Below are positions 52,402 to 61,188 of a stretch of 64,000 bases of DNA, piece by piece; positions within the stretch are counted from its first letter, which is position 1; every line of letters starts with the position of its first letter. The stretch spans positions 1,178,001 to 1,242,000 of the forward strand of contig NZ_OZ075108.1 in the NCBI RefSeq assembly GCF_964186625.1, in the 5' to 3' direction. This DNA comes from Asticcacaulis sp. MM231 (GTDB taxonomy: Bacteria; Pseudomonadota; Alphaproteobacteria; Caulobacterales; Caulobacteraceae). The notes under the pieces were generated by a model that ran no database searches, had not been told where the DNA came from, and saw only the letters and a program-made list of their open reading frames with translations. Both the position numbers and the translations under genes were made by a program.

Positions 52402-54670
52402 TCAGGCCTTGAGTAGTGTCAGTTTTGCCGGCACGCCGGTGGCCGAGGATGGAGCAATCCAGATATCGAACATACCGGGTTCAGCTTCCCATTTTAGCTC
52501 AGGCCCGACAAAGGCGAGATCGCTGCGGGAAAGGTCGAAACTGACGGTGCGGGTTTCGCCGGGTTTCAGATCGAGGTGGCGAATGCCCTTCAGAGAACGC
52601 ACCGGCTGAGTGATCGAGGCCACGCGGTCATGGATATAGAGTTGCGCAACCTCATGCACCGGACGCGCGCCGGTATTGCTCACCTCGGCCGATACCGTCA
52701 CCTTGCCAGACCACGGCAGCGCGTCAGCGCTCAATTGCGTGGCGCTATAACTGACCTTGCCATAGCCCAATCCGTGGCCGAAGGGATAGAGCGGTTCAAA
52801 CGGCGCATCGCGCCAGCGGGCACGGTAGCCGGCATCGTCACCGATCTGCGGGCGCCCGGTGGTGCGGTGATTATAATAGAACGGCTCCTGTCCCGATTTC
52901 AGCGGGAAACTGCATGGCAAGCGGCCCGACGGGCTGTAATCGCCAAACAGAATATCGGCGATGCCGTTTCCAGCCTCTGACCCAAGGAACCAGGTGCAGA
53001 GGATGGCGTCGGCGTCTCTTATGGCGCCTTCCAGGGCAAGGGCACGGCCATGACTTAGCAAGACCACCATTGGCTTGCCCGTTGCCTTTATAGCCTCGGC
53101 GAGCGCAACTTGGGCCCCGGGCACGGTGATCTCGGTGCGTGATTGCGCCTCGCCCGACATCTCCTGCCCTTCGCCGATGCAGAGCACCACCACATCGGCC
53201 GCCCGGGCCGCCTTTATCGCTGCGTCGATGCCGCCGGCGATCGGTGAGTTCGATATCCGAGCCGCGTACCACGGTCAGATGGTTACCGATCACGCCCCGC
53301 ATGGCCATCTCGACCGTGACGCTGTCTTTCGTATCCGAAAAGACCACCCAATAACCGTTGAGCTGGTTCTGATCCGAAGCCAGTGGCCCGATCAAGGCTA
53401 CCTTCTGGCCAGACTTTTTCAACGGCAACACATCGCCCTCATTTTTCAGCAGTACGCAGGCGCGCCGCGCTGCCTCGCGCGCCAGGGCAATGGTTTCGGG
53501 CCGGCGCATAGCGTTATGTTCTCGCGCCGCATCCATTGACTTATAGGGATTATCAAACAGGCCTATGGCCTTCTTGATGTGCAATACCCGGCGCACAGCC
53601 TCATCCAGTACCTTGACGGGCACTTCGCCTGATCGCACCAGATCCGGCAAGTATTTCATGTAGATGCCCGATTGCATCGACATATCGCAGCCGGCCAGGA
53701 TCGCCTTCTTCGCGGCGTCACGACCATCGGTGGCGAAACCGTGGGCGATCAGTTCTTCTTCCGAGGTGAAATCGGAGACCACAAAACCCTTGAAGCCCAT
53801 CTCGCCGCGTAAGATTCCGCTCAGCAGCCTGCGATTGCCGGTGGATGGCACGCCGCCGATATCGTTGAATGCGCTCATCACCGTCAGCGCGCCGGCATCG
53901 ATACCGGCCCGGAAAGGTGGCAGGTGCGTCTGGCGCAGGGTGGGTTCGGTAATCTCGACCGTATTGTAATCCATGCCGGCTTCGACCGCGCCATAGGCGG
54001 CGAAGTGCTTCAGGCAGGCCAGCATCGAATCCTGAGCCTTCAGATCCGGCCCCTGAAAGCCCTGCACACGGGCGGCGGCAAAGCGGCAGGCCAGCCAGGT
54101 GTCTTCTCCCGCCGCCTCGGCCGCTCGCCCCCAACGCTGGTCGCGCACCACATCAACCGCCGGTGAAAAGGTCCAATGAATGGCCGAGGCCGTCGCCTCC
54201 ACCGCCGCTGCCCGATTGGTGCGACGTGACAACTCCGGATCAAAGCTGGCGGCCTCGGCCATCGGGATCGGGAAGATGGTTGTCATGCCGTGGATGATGT
54301 CAGCCGCGAAGATTAGCGGAATGCCATGCGGCGATTTTTCCACCGCCACCTTTTGCAACTCACGGCTTAAGCCCACGCCACGACCGTTGAACAGACCGGT
54401 GATTTTCCCGGCGGCAATATCGGCCAGCGCCTTGTCCTTTGACTCGCTGGCAATGGTTGGATTGAAAAAGGCAGCTTCGGTACGAACGGAGTCGCTGTAA
54501 AGGCTCAGTTGTCCGGCCTTGTCTTCCAGCGACATCCTGGCGATCAGGCTTTCGACAAAAGCATCCTTCGCAGCCGCGATCGCGGGGGCAAACGCTGAGG
54601 CTGCGCCGGCCATGGCTATCGTCGAGGCCACCCCCTTAATGTAGGCGCGTCGGGAAAGAGGCTGGGACAT
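52402..54670 (-). pseudogene. GH3 beta-glucosidase, frameshifted by one base
   Basis: The N-terminal frame (52871-54670) opens with a twin-arginine-like signal (LSRRAYIKG) and has VVSDFTSEEELI (nucleophile Asp), but runs into RRRHRRSDKGGPGG after RGSDIELT. The proper sequence (IAGGIDAAIKAARAADVVVL) continues in the next frame to 52402. Removing one base near 53242 restores a 755-residue protein, the length of the neighbouring paralogue, with the segment aligned without gaps. It is either a recent pseudogene or an assembly error. Confidence 0.88.
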
Positions 54671-54749
54671 CGTTCGGGCTTTCTGAATAGAAAATCATAA
54701 AAACAGCGACTTAATAGCGTCTTGTGTAACGTTATTATTGGGGCATGCC

Positions 54750-57020
54750 TTATGCTTTCAGGTCAAAGCTCGCTGGTGTGCCGCCGACAGCCGATGGTGC
54801 GATCCAGACGTCGAACTTGCCGGCTTCCGCCATGGGTTTCAGGTTCGGATGAACGAAGGCCAGTTCCGCCGGCGTCAGGGTGAATTCGACCGTGGCGCTC
54901 TGGCCCGGTTCGAGATCGAGGTGATGGAAGCCCTTCAGCAGTCGGATGGGCTGGACCAGGCTCGCCACCTTATCGTGGATATAGAGCTGCGCCACCTCAT
55001 GCAGACGACGCGCGCCGGTATTGGTGACCGTGGCGCTGACCTTGATCGTGCCGGTCATGCTCAGCGTCGTGGCCGAAACGGTGGTCACGCCGTAGGCGAC
55101 GCTCGAATAGCTGAGGCCGTGGCCGAAGGGATAGAGCGCGTCATTGGTCACTTCGCGGTAACGCGCCTTGAAGTTCTTGTCTTCGCTGATCTGGGGACGG
55201 CCGGTGATGCGGTGGCTGTAATAGAAGGGCTCCTGGCCTGACGCCTGCGGGAAGCTGACCGGCAGACGGCCCTGCGGCGCATAATCGCCAAAGACGATAT
55301 CGGCGATGGCGTTACCTTCTTCCGAGCCAAGGAACCAGGTGGCGAGGATCGCCGGCGCGTCCTTTACCGCGCCCGTTAGCGCCAGGGCACGGCCATGCTT
55401 GAGCAGGACGACGACCGGCTTGCCGGTGGCTGCAATCGCCTCGGCCAAAGCCAGTTGCGGCGCCGGCACCGAGATATCGACGCGCGATTGCGCCTCGCCC
55501 GACATATTGCCGGCCTCACCGATGGCCAGCACAACGATATCCGCCGCCTTGGCCGCCTTGACCGCCGCTTCAATACCGCCTTCGATCGGCGCCTCGACGT
55601 CCGAACCCTTCACCACGGTCAGGGCGTCACCGATCACCGCGCGGAAACCTGCCTCCCAGGTGACGCACGAGGCGATGTCGGGGAAGACCGCCCACGGACC
55701 GGGGCAGTTCTCTTTATCGTTGCCGAAGGGACCGATCAGGGCGATCTTTTTGCCGGATTTCGGCAGGGGCAGCAGGTTGCCATCGTTCTTCAGCAGCACG
55801 CATGACTTGCGGCCGGCTTCGCGCGCTAGGGCGATGGTGTCCGGCCGGCGGATGTCGCTCTGCTCGCGCTTGAGATCGAGCGAACGGTAGGGATTCTCGA
55901 ACAGCCCCAGCGCCTTCTTGACATAGAGCACGCGGCGCACCGCTTCATTGACCACCGCCTCGCTGACCTTGCCGGCCTTCACCAGTTCGGGCAGGTACTT
56001 GATATAGAGCCCGCTCTGCATCGAGATATCGCAACCGGCCTTGATCGACTTCGCCGTGGCGTCGGCGCCATCGGCGGCAAAGCCGTGCAGGATCAGTTCT
56101 TCTTCCGAGGTGTAGTCGGAAACCACCAGCCCTTTGAAGCCCCACTCACCGCGCAGGATATCGGTCAGCAGATACGGACTGCCGGTCGAGGGCACGCCGG
56201 CGATATCGTTGAACGAGGACATGGTGGTGATGGCGCCGGCGTCAAAGGCGGCCTTGAACGGTGGCAGGTGAATCTCGCGCAAGGTGGTTTCGGGGATATC
56301 GACGGTGTTATATTCCATGCCGCCCTGCACGGCGCCGTAAGCGGCGAAATGCTTCGGGCAGGCCAGAACGGAGGTTTCAGCCTTGAGGTCATCGCCCTGG
56401 AAGCCCTTCACGCGCGCCACGGCCAGTTGGATGCCGAGATAGGTATCCTCGCCAGCGCCTTCGGCGACGCGGCCCCAGCGCTGATCACGCGCCACATCGA
56501 CCATGGGCGCGAAGGTCCAGTGCAGGCCCTTGGCGGTGGCTTCAAGGGCGGCGGCGCGCGCCGTGCGCATGGCCAGGTCGGTATCCCAGCTTGCCGATTC
56601 ACCGAGCGGGATCGGGAAGGCGGTCTTGACGCCGTGGATGATGTCGCCGGCGAAGATCAGCGGAATCTTGGTGCGCGACTGTTCGACAGCGACCTGTTGC
56701 AGTTCGCGGCCGCCGGCCACGCCGATGCCGTTGAACAGGCCGGTCATGCGGCCTGCGGCAATATCGGCCTTGACCTTTTCCTTGCCCTGCGCCTGTGCTG
56801 AGGTCGGGTTGATCGGCGGCCCGTCAAAACGCGTGGTGTCGCCATAGATGCTGAGCTGGCCGGCCTTTTCTTCCAGGGTCATGCCGGCGATCAGCTTTTC
56901 GATAAACGGATCAGCGACCTTTTTCACCCTGGCGAGCGCCGGCGCCACCACGGGCAGGAAGGCGGCGGTAGCGGCCGCGCCACGCAGGAAGAAGCGGCGG
57001 GAGGGGGTAAAAGAGGTCAT
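54750..57020 (-). CDS. GH3 beta-glucosidase/xylosidase, Tat-exported
   Basis: A 756-residue periplasmic glycosidase. The signal has a twin-arginine start (SRRFFLRG). The TIM barrel holds RDQRWGR, KHFAAYG and the nucleophile Asp302 in LVVSDYTSEEEL; the alpha/beta sandwich has AREAGRKSCVLLKNDGNLLPL and a GEAGNMSGEAQSR loop that often brings the acid/base; an FN3 domain closes the protein. It is a close paralogue of the frameshifted gene 80 bp away. It probably splits beta-glucosides or xylosides released by the neighbouring enzymes. Confidence 0.92.
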   Translation of the reverse strand: MTSFTPSRRFFLRGAAATAAFLPVVAPALARVKKVADPFIEKLIAGMTLEEKAGQLSIYGDTTRFDGPPINPTSAQAQGKEKVKADIAAGRMTGLFNGIGVAGGRELQQVAVEQSRTKIPLIFAGDIIHGVKTAFPIPLGESASWDTDLAMRTARAAALEATAKGLHWTFAPMVDVARDQRWGRVAEGAGEDTYLGIQLAVARVKGFQGDDLKAETSVLACPKHFAAYGAVQGGMEYNTVDIPETTLREIHLPPFKAAFDAGAITTMSSFNDIAGVPSTGSPYLLTDILRGEWGFKGLVVSDYTSEEELILHGFAADGADATAKSIKAGCDISMQSGLYIKYLPELVKAGKVSEAVVNEAVRRVLYVKKALGLFENPYRSLDLKREQSDIRRPDTIALAREAGRKSCVLLKNDGNLLPLPKSGKKIALIGPFGNDKENCPGPWAVFPDIASCVTWEAGFRAVIGDALTVVKGSDVEAPIEGGIEAAVKAAKAADIVVLAIGEAGNMSGEAQSRVDISVPAPQLALAEAIAATGKPVVVLLKHGRALALTGAVKDAPAILATWFLGSEEGNAIADIVFGDYAPQGRLPVSFPQASGQEPFYYSHRITGRPQISEDKNFKARYREVTNDALYPFGHGLSYSSVAYGVTTVSATTLSMTGTIKVSATVTNTGARRLHEVAQLYIHDKVASLVQPIRLLKGFHHLDLEPGQSATVEFTLTPAELAFVHPNLKPMAEAGKFDVWIAPSAVGGTPASFDLKA

Positions 57021-57034
57021 GGGCGTACTCCTGT

Positions 57035-57742
57035 TTAATTCTTATGGTCGAGGAACCAGGCGTAGAGCGCCGGATTCGCATAGGTGGCATCCCAGGCATT
57101 GTGGTTGCCATCGGGATAGACAGTGTAGGTAATATCGGCGCCGCAGATCTTGGCGGCATCGACGAGCGGCCGCTCATCGGTGATCGGCACCACATCGTCG
57201 GCTTCGCCGTGGAAGGCCCAGATGTGATTGTTCTTGAGGGCGCAGGGCGTTTTCGCGTTGGAATAGCCAGAGACCGGCGCAATCGCGGCGAAGCGCCTCG
57301 GCTGGTGCATACCCCAGGCCCACGCGCCGCCGCCGCCGAGCGACAGGCCGGTGAGGTAGATGCGGTGTTTATCGGCCGGAAGGCGCGCCTCGGCGATATC
57401 GAGCCACTCTTTCAGGCGCTTCGGCTCCCATTCCTCATCACGCGGTTGCTGCGGCGCCAGGATGATGAACGGGAAGTCCGGATGCGCGGTGGCGTAGGCC
57501 CACGGCCCCGGCCCCATGACGCGCGTGACATCGCTGCCCGCTTCGCCGGAGCCATGCAGGAAGACAATCACCGGCACCTTGCCGCCGTGATAACTGGGCG
57601 GGATATATTCCATGTATTGCACGGTGGAACCGTCGCGCAGCGTGGCCACTTGGGGCGTGGCGCCGCTTTTCAGCATATCGCCCGAGGTGGTGGCGCATCC
57701 CGTGAGCACGAGAGCGGCCAAGGCCAGCAGAAAAAATCTCAT
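57035..57742 (-). CDS. lipoprotein esterase (alpha/beta hydrolase)
   Basis: A 235-residue lipoprotein: ATG 57742 gives MRFFLLALAALVLTGCA with the lipid Cys16; the open frame upstream to 57817 overlaps the next gene and is not needed. The hydrolase has FLHGSGEAGSD (oxyanion), the Ser in LTGLSLGGGGAW, and the C-terminal GNHNAWD supplying His. The likeness is to PHB-depolymerase/feruloyl-esterase types. In this locus, removing acyl or feruloyl groups from a polysaccharide is the natural guess. Confidence 0.85.
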   Translation of the reverse strand: MRFFLLALAALVLTGCATTSGDMLKSGATPQVATLRDGSTVQYMEYIPPSYHGGKVPVIVFLHGSGEAGSDVTRVMGPGPWAYATAHPDFPFIILAPQQPRDEEWEPKRLKEWLDIAEARLPADKHRIYLTGLSLGGGGAWAWGMHQPRRFAAIAPVSGYSNAKTPCALKNNHIWAFHGEADDVVPITDERPLVDAAKICGADITYTVYPDGNHNAWDATYANPALYAWFLDHKN

Positions 57743-57801
57743 CCCTTTACACTGCCCGCAAGCAGCCTCCTTATGTGAATCCGAAGTGCGCCTGTTCGTC
57801 A

Positions 57802-59313
57802 TCATGCGCTTAGCCACTGGCCGTTGGGGGCCACGGCTTCGAAACCGGCGATTCTAAAGGCGCGTTTGGCAATTTCGCCAGTGACCGAACTTCGATTGAA
57901 CAGATCCCACACAAAGCCGGAGCGGTGGTTTTCCAGCATGCACAGGATCGGTCCCTGATCGATGCCAAGATAGTCCTTGGCCACCCATCCGGCGCGCCGC
58001 GTATGCCGGCCGGTGGGCGTTTCATAGCTTGCCGGAAAGGTCGGGTTAAAGGCGTCGGCAAAGCCGTATTTGCCATAAAGATCAGAGCCGTATTTCTTGC
58101 GCAGGCTCTGGATCAGCGGGATACAGATGTCCGGCGCGAAGGCGATTGAGGCTATGCCTGCCGTCGGGGCGATGGTGCCATCGTCGAAGGACTCGTTATC
58201 ACCGGTTTGGGGGCCGCGCGCTCCATATTCATGGAACGATACCTGGCGATTGCCAATCGTTAGTTCGACATCGGCTGGCCCGCGGCACGCCGTCAGCCCC
58301 CAGACATCGGCGCCATAGTCCTTGAAGCCGCCCGGATTTTGGATGGCGTAGTTGCGCTGGGCATAGGTGGCCCGGCGTGAATTGATGAAATAATCAATGC
58401 CCTTACCGCGCATGAAGGTGTCGGCGATGCCACGGAAATCGAACCAGACGTGCGAGTACTGGTGTCCGAACATCGGCGAGAAACCAAGATGCGGCTCACC
58501 GAAATTCGGGCCCCACGTGCCGCCGATCGTTTCCATCCAGGCGTTCCAGTCACCCGCCGGATGCGTGGGTGACCCCAGCGCCAGCAGGGTGACCATCATG
58601 CCTTCGTTATAGCGGCTCCAGTCCCGCTCTATCAGGCCGCGGGCATCATGATCCGGCAGGTTGGGCTCGGGATGCCAGCCCATGCTGATCAAGCCATTGT
58701 CATGGGCCACGAAGTGCCAGTCGACACGTTCGTAAAGCGCGAGACCCAGCTTGCGGATTTCGGCTTCTTCTGCGGCGGGACCATCGAAGAAGGCTGCTGA
58801 TGTGAGCGCGCCAAGGAACAGCATGGCGCTGTCAACAGTAGACAGCTCGCAGCGGTCGTAGCGCAGGCCGCTGTCCATATGCAGGAAGTGATAGAAAAAT
58901 CCCTTGTGGCCGGAGACGCCGGTGGCTTCGGGGCTTTGCGGCAGATTCCACAAGGTGCGCAGAGTTGTGAGCGTGCGCGCCGCCGCGGCCTGACGCGTGA
59001 CATAGCCGCTTTTGACGCCGATGCAGTAGGCGGTCAGGGCGAAGCCGATTGCCGCGATCGAGGCGAAGGCGGGGCCCGGCGTGGCGTCAGGCACCATACC
59101 GTTGGCAGGGTTGGCGGTATCCCAGAACCAGTGGAAGGTGCGCCGGTGCAGATCGGTCAGCACCGGATTAAACCCAAGATCAGTTGCGTGAGCCTGTGCA
59201 TGCTGACGCGGCCGCGCCAGCGGGGTAGACGGCATCCCCGCGCTCAGGCAGGCGCCAAGTGTCGCGCCGCCAAGGAGCAAGGCGCGTCGGGAAAGGTGAG
59301 GGTAAAGGGTCAT
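57802..59313 (-). CDS. glucoamylase-family protein, GH144-like glucanase
   Basis: A 503-residue exported protein with a lipid- or Tat-like signal (LSRRALLLGGATLGACL). The (alpha/alpha)6 barrel shows LHRRTFHWFWDTANPANGM, GKGFFYHF-like GHKGFFYHFLHMDSG, DSAMLFLGAL, WSRYNEGMM and the acidic FHEYGARGP; these match the PF10091 glycoamylase-like family, GH144, whose members cut beta-1,2-glucan. The exact substrate here is inferred. It lies just upstream of the esterase. Confidence 0.83.
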   Translation of the reverse strand: MTLYPHLSRRALLLGGATLGACLSAGMPSTPLARPRQHAQAHATDLGFNPVLTDLHRRTFHWFWDTANPANGMVPDATPGPAFASIAAIGFALTAYCIGVKSGYVTRQAAAARTLTTLRTLWNLPQSPEATGVSGHKGFFYHFLHMDSGLRYDRCELSTVDSAMLFLGALTSAAFFDGPAAEEAEIRKLGLALYERVDWHFVAHDNGLISMGWHPEPNLPDHDARGLIERDWSRYNEGMMVTLLALGSPTHPAGDWNAWMETIGGTWGPNFGEPHLGFSPMFGHQYSHVWFDFRGIADTFMRGKGIDYFINSRRATYAQRNYAIQNPGGFKDYGADVWGLTACRGPADVELTIGNRQVSFHEYGARGPQTGDNESFDDGTIAPTAGIASIAFAPDICIPLIQSLRKKYGSDLYGKYGFADAFNPTFPASYETPTGRHTRRAGWVAKDYLGIDQGPILCMLENHRSGFVWDLFNRSSVTGEIAKRAFRIAGFEAVAPNGQWLSA

Positions 59314-59402
59314 GTGAAACGCTTCCTCGAAAAGGTGACGTCTGCAAGAATGGTCTTGCTTTCCAGATGGGCAGGTGCGCGCATGGGTGTTTTGCCGATG
59401 CG

Positions 59403-60929
59403 CTAGACAGAGCGGGCTGCGCAGTGGCGCGCGATGAAATCTTCGTGTCTTGGCATCAGCGCCACATTTGACGCCACCACCTTTTCCACGTGGTCAATGA
59501 GGGACAGCATGTCGTCGTCCTTGACCCAATCAACCGCAGGGTGATAGCTGCGCGGGCTTAGGCCCTGACCCAACATCACCTGAACCCAACTGGTTAAGCC
59601 AAATAACTCCGTACCTTCCCGGAAGAACTGACCATCGGCGGCAAACAGATCCATGTATGCCTTCAAGGATGATGGAACAGGCATGGTCCGCACGTAATCC
59701 CAGAATTCGGAATCGCTCCGCTCCGTGGCGTGATAATGCAGGATTATAAAGTCTCTGATCCGCTCATACTCAAACTGCATTTGCGCATTGTAGGTCTCCT
59801 GCAGCACCGGTTCGAAATCCGCGTGGGGAAAGAGGCTCATCAATCGCGATATGCCGGACTGAATGAGGAAAATGGCGGTCGATTCCAAAGGCTCGATAAA
59901 GCCCCCGGCCAGCCCAACCGCGACAACATTCTTATCCCACAGTTTTCGCCGCTTGCCGGTTGTAAAGCGTATAGCTTTCGGATCGGCCAGCGGCCGACCA
60001 TCCAGTGACTGAAGCAGCACATCGGCGGCTTCGGAATCGCTCATGAACTGACTGCTGTAGACATAACCGTTGCCGGTACGATGCTGCAATGGAATGCGCC
60101 ATTGCCACCCCGCCTTGCGCGCGGTGGAGCGTGTGTAGGGCGTGGGCGTCTCGACCTTTTCGCACGGCACGGCCAGGGCGCGGTCACAGGGCAGCCAATG
60201 TGTCCAATCCTCGAAGCCCGCCTGCAGAGTGTCTTCGATCAGCAGGGCCCGGAAACCGGTGCAATCGATAAACAGGTCGGCCGCAATCGCCGCGCCGTTC
60301 TCCAGAGTTACACTCTCAACAAAGCCGCTCTCGCTGTTTTGCGTGACGGCTACGACCTTACCTTCCTTACGCGTTACACCCTGGGCTTCCGCCCGTTTGC
60401 GTAAAAAGCGTGCGTAGAGGGTCGCGTCGAAATGATAAGCATAGGCGATCTCGGCCAACGGCGAATGGGGGGGGGCATCGCGCGGCGGTGCCATGAACTT
60501 GCCCAGTGGCGCGGCGACCGTATTGAGGGAATACAGCCCGATGTCCTTGGCCTTGCCGGCGGCACGTGCCTTCAGCCAATATTGATGGAAAGGCATTAAG
60601 CCCAGGTCGCGGCCAATCGTGCCGAAACCGTGGATATAGGAATCGCCTATCTTGCCCCAATCCTTGAATTGGATGCCAAGCTTGAAGGTCCCTTGAGTCT
60701 CGCGGACGAACTCGGCTTCATCAATGTTCAACAATCGGTTGAAGGCTGAAATGTGCGGGACAGTAGCTTCGCCAACGCCAATCAGGCCTATCTCTTCGGA
60801 TTCGACGAGCTGGACCTGGATCTTCCGCCCGAAGGACTTGGAGATGGCCGCAGCGCTCATCCATCCTGCGGTGCCGCCGCCGATAACCGCGATCGTTTTT
60901 ATGGGACGCTTGGGCTGAGGCAGAGGCAT
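59403..60929 (-). CDS. tryptophan-halogenase-family flavoprotein
   Basis: A 508-residue flavin-dependent protein: FAD loop IGGGTAGWMSAAAI at 16-30, KLGIQFKDW (lysine near residue 80 that would hold the chlorinating amine), the signature WQWRIP, and CTGFRALL, NVVAVGLAGGFIEPLESTAI. Such genes often sit beside TonB receptors in Caulobacterales and sphingomonads without a known indole product. Tryptophan is not a safe substrate guess. Start ATG 60929; the receptor gene lies upstream. Confidence 0.87.
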   Translation of the reverse strand: MPLPQPKRPIKTIAVIGGGTAGWMSAAAISKSFGRKIQVQLVESEEIGLIGVGEATVPHISAFNRLLNIDEAEFVRETQGTFKLGIQFKDWGKIGDSYIHGFGTIGRDLGLMPFHQYWLKARAAGKAKDIGLYSLNTVAAPLGKFMAPPRDAPPHSPLAEIAYAYHFDATLYARFLRKRAEAQGVTRKEGKVVAVTQNSESGFVESVTLENGAAIAADLFIDCTGFRALLIEDTLQAGFEDWTHWLPCDRALAVPCEKVETPTPYTRSTARKAGWQWRIPLQHRTGNGYVYSSQFMSDSEAADVLLQSLDGRPLADPKAIRFTTGKRRKLWDKNVVAVGLAGGFIEPLESTAIFLIQSGISRLMSLFPHADFEPVLQETYNAQMQFEYERIRDFIILHYHATERSDSEFWDYVRTMPVPSSLKAYMDLFAADGQFFREGTELFGLTSWVQVMLGQGLSPRSYHPAVDWVKDDDMLSLIDHVEKVVASNVALMPRHEDFIARHCAARSV

Positions 60930-61140
60930 TGGACATCCAACGAAGGCAGTGAGAAAAAATGGTCAGCGCTTAGGCATAAGTGAAAGCGCCATGCGGCGGA
61001 TGATAGTTCGAGACTCTGCGTCTCACCAGCAGAGAGCGTATAAAAGGGCGGACTCGCCCACCTTTTAGGGCGCACAACGAAAAATCGCCGCGCTTGGCCG
61101 CCGTCAAAGAGGGGCGCTCTAGCCGCTAAAAGCCAGGGTG

Positions 61141-61180
61141 TTGGTTCGGGCATCTGCACGAAGGCAGATGCCCGAACCAA
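61141..61180 (-). terminator. long hairpin after the TonB-receptor gene
   Basis: TTGGTTCGGGCATCTGC / GCAGATGCCCGAACCAA, a 17-bp perfect stem with a 6-base loop, 8 bp past the receptor stop. A run of T's (CTTTT) is 8-12 bases further on the minus strand, not directly adjacent. It may be a terminator, or an mRNA-stabilising stem with readthrough to the halogenase gene. Confidence 0.7.
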
Positions 61181-61188
61181 CTGCGGTC

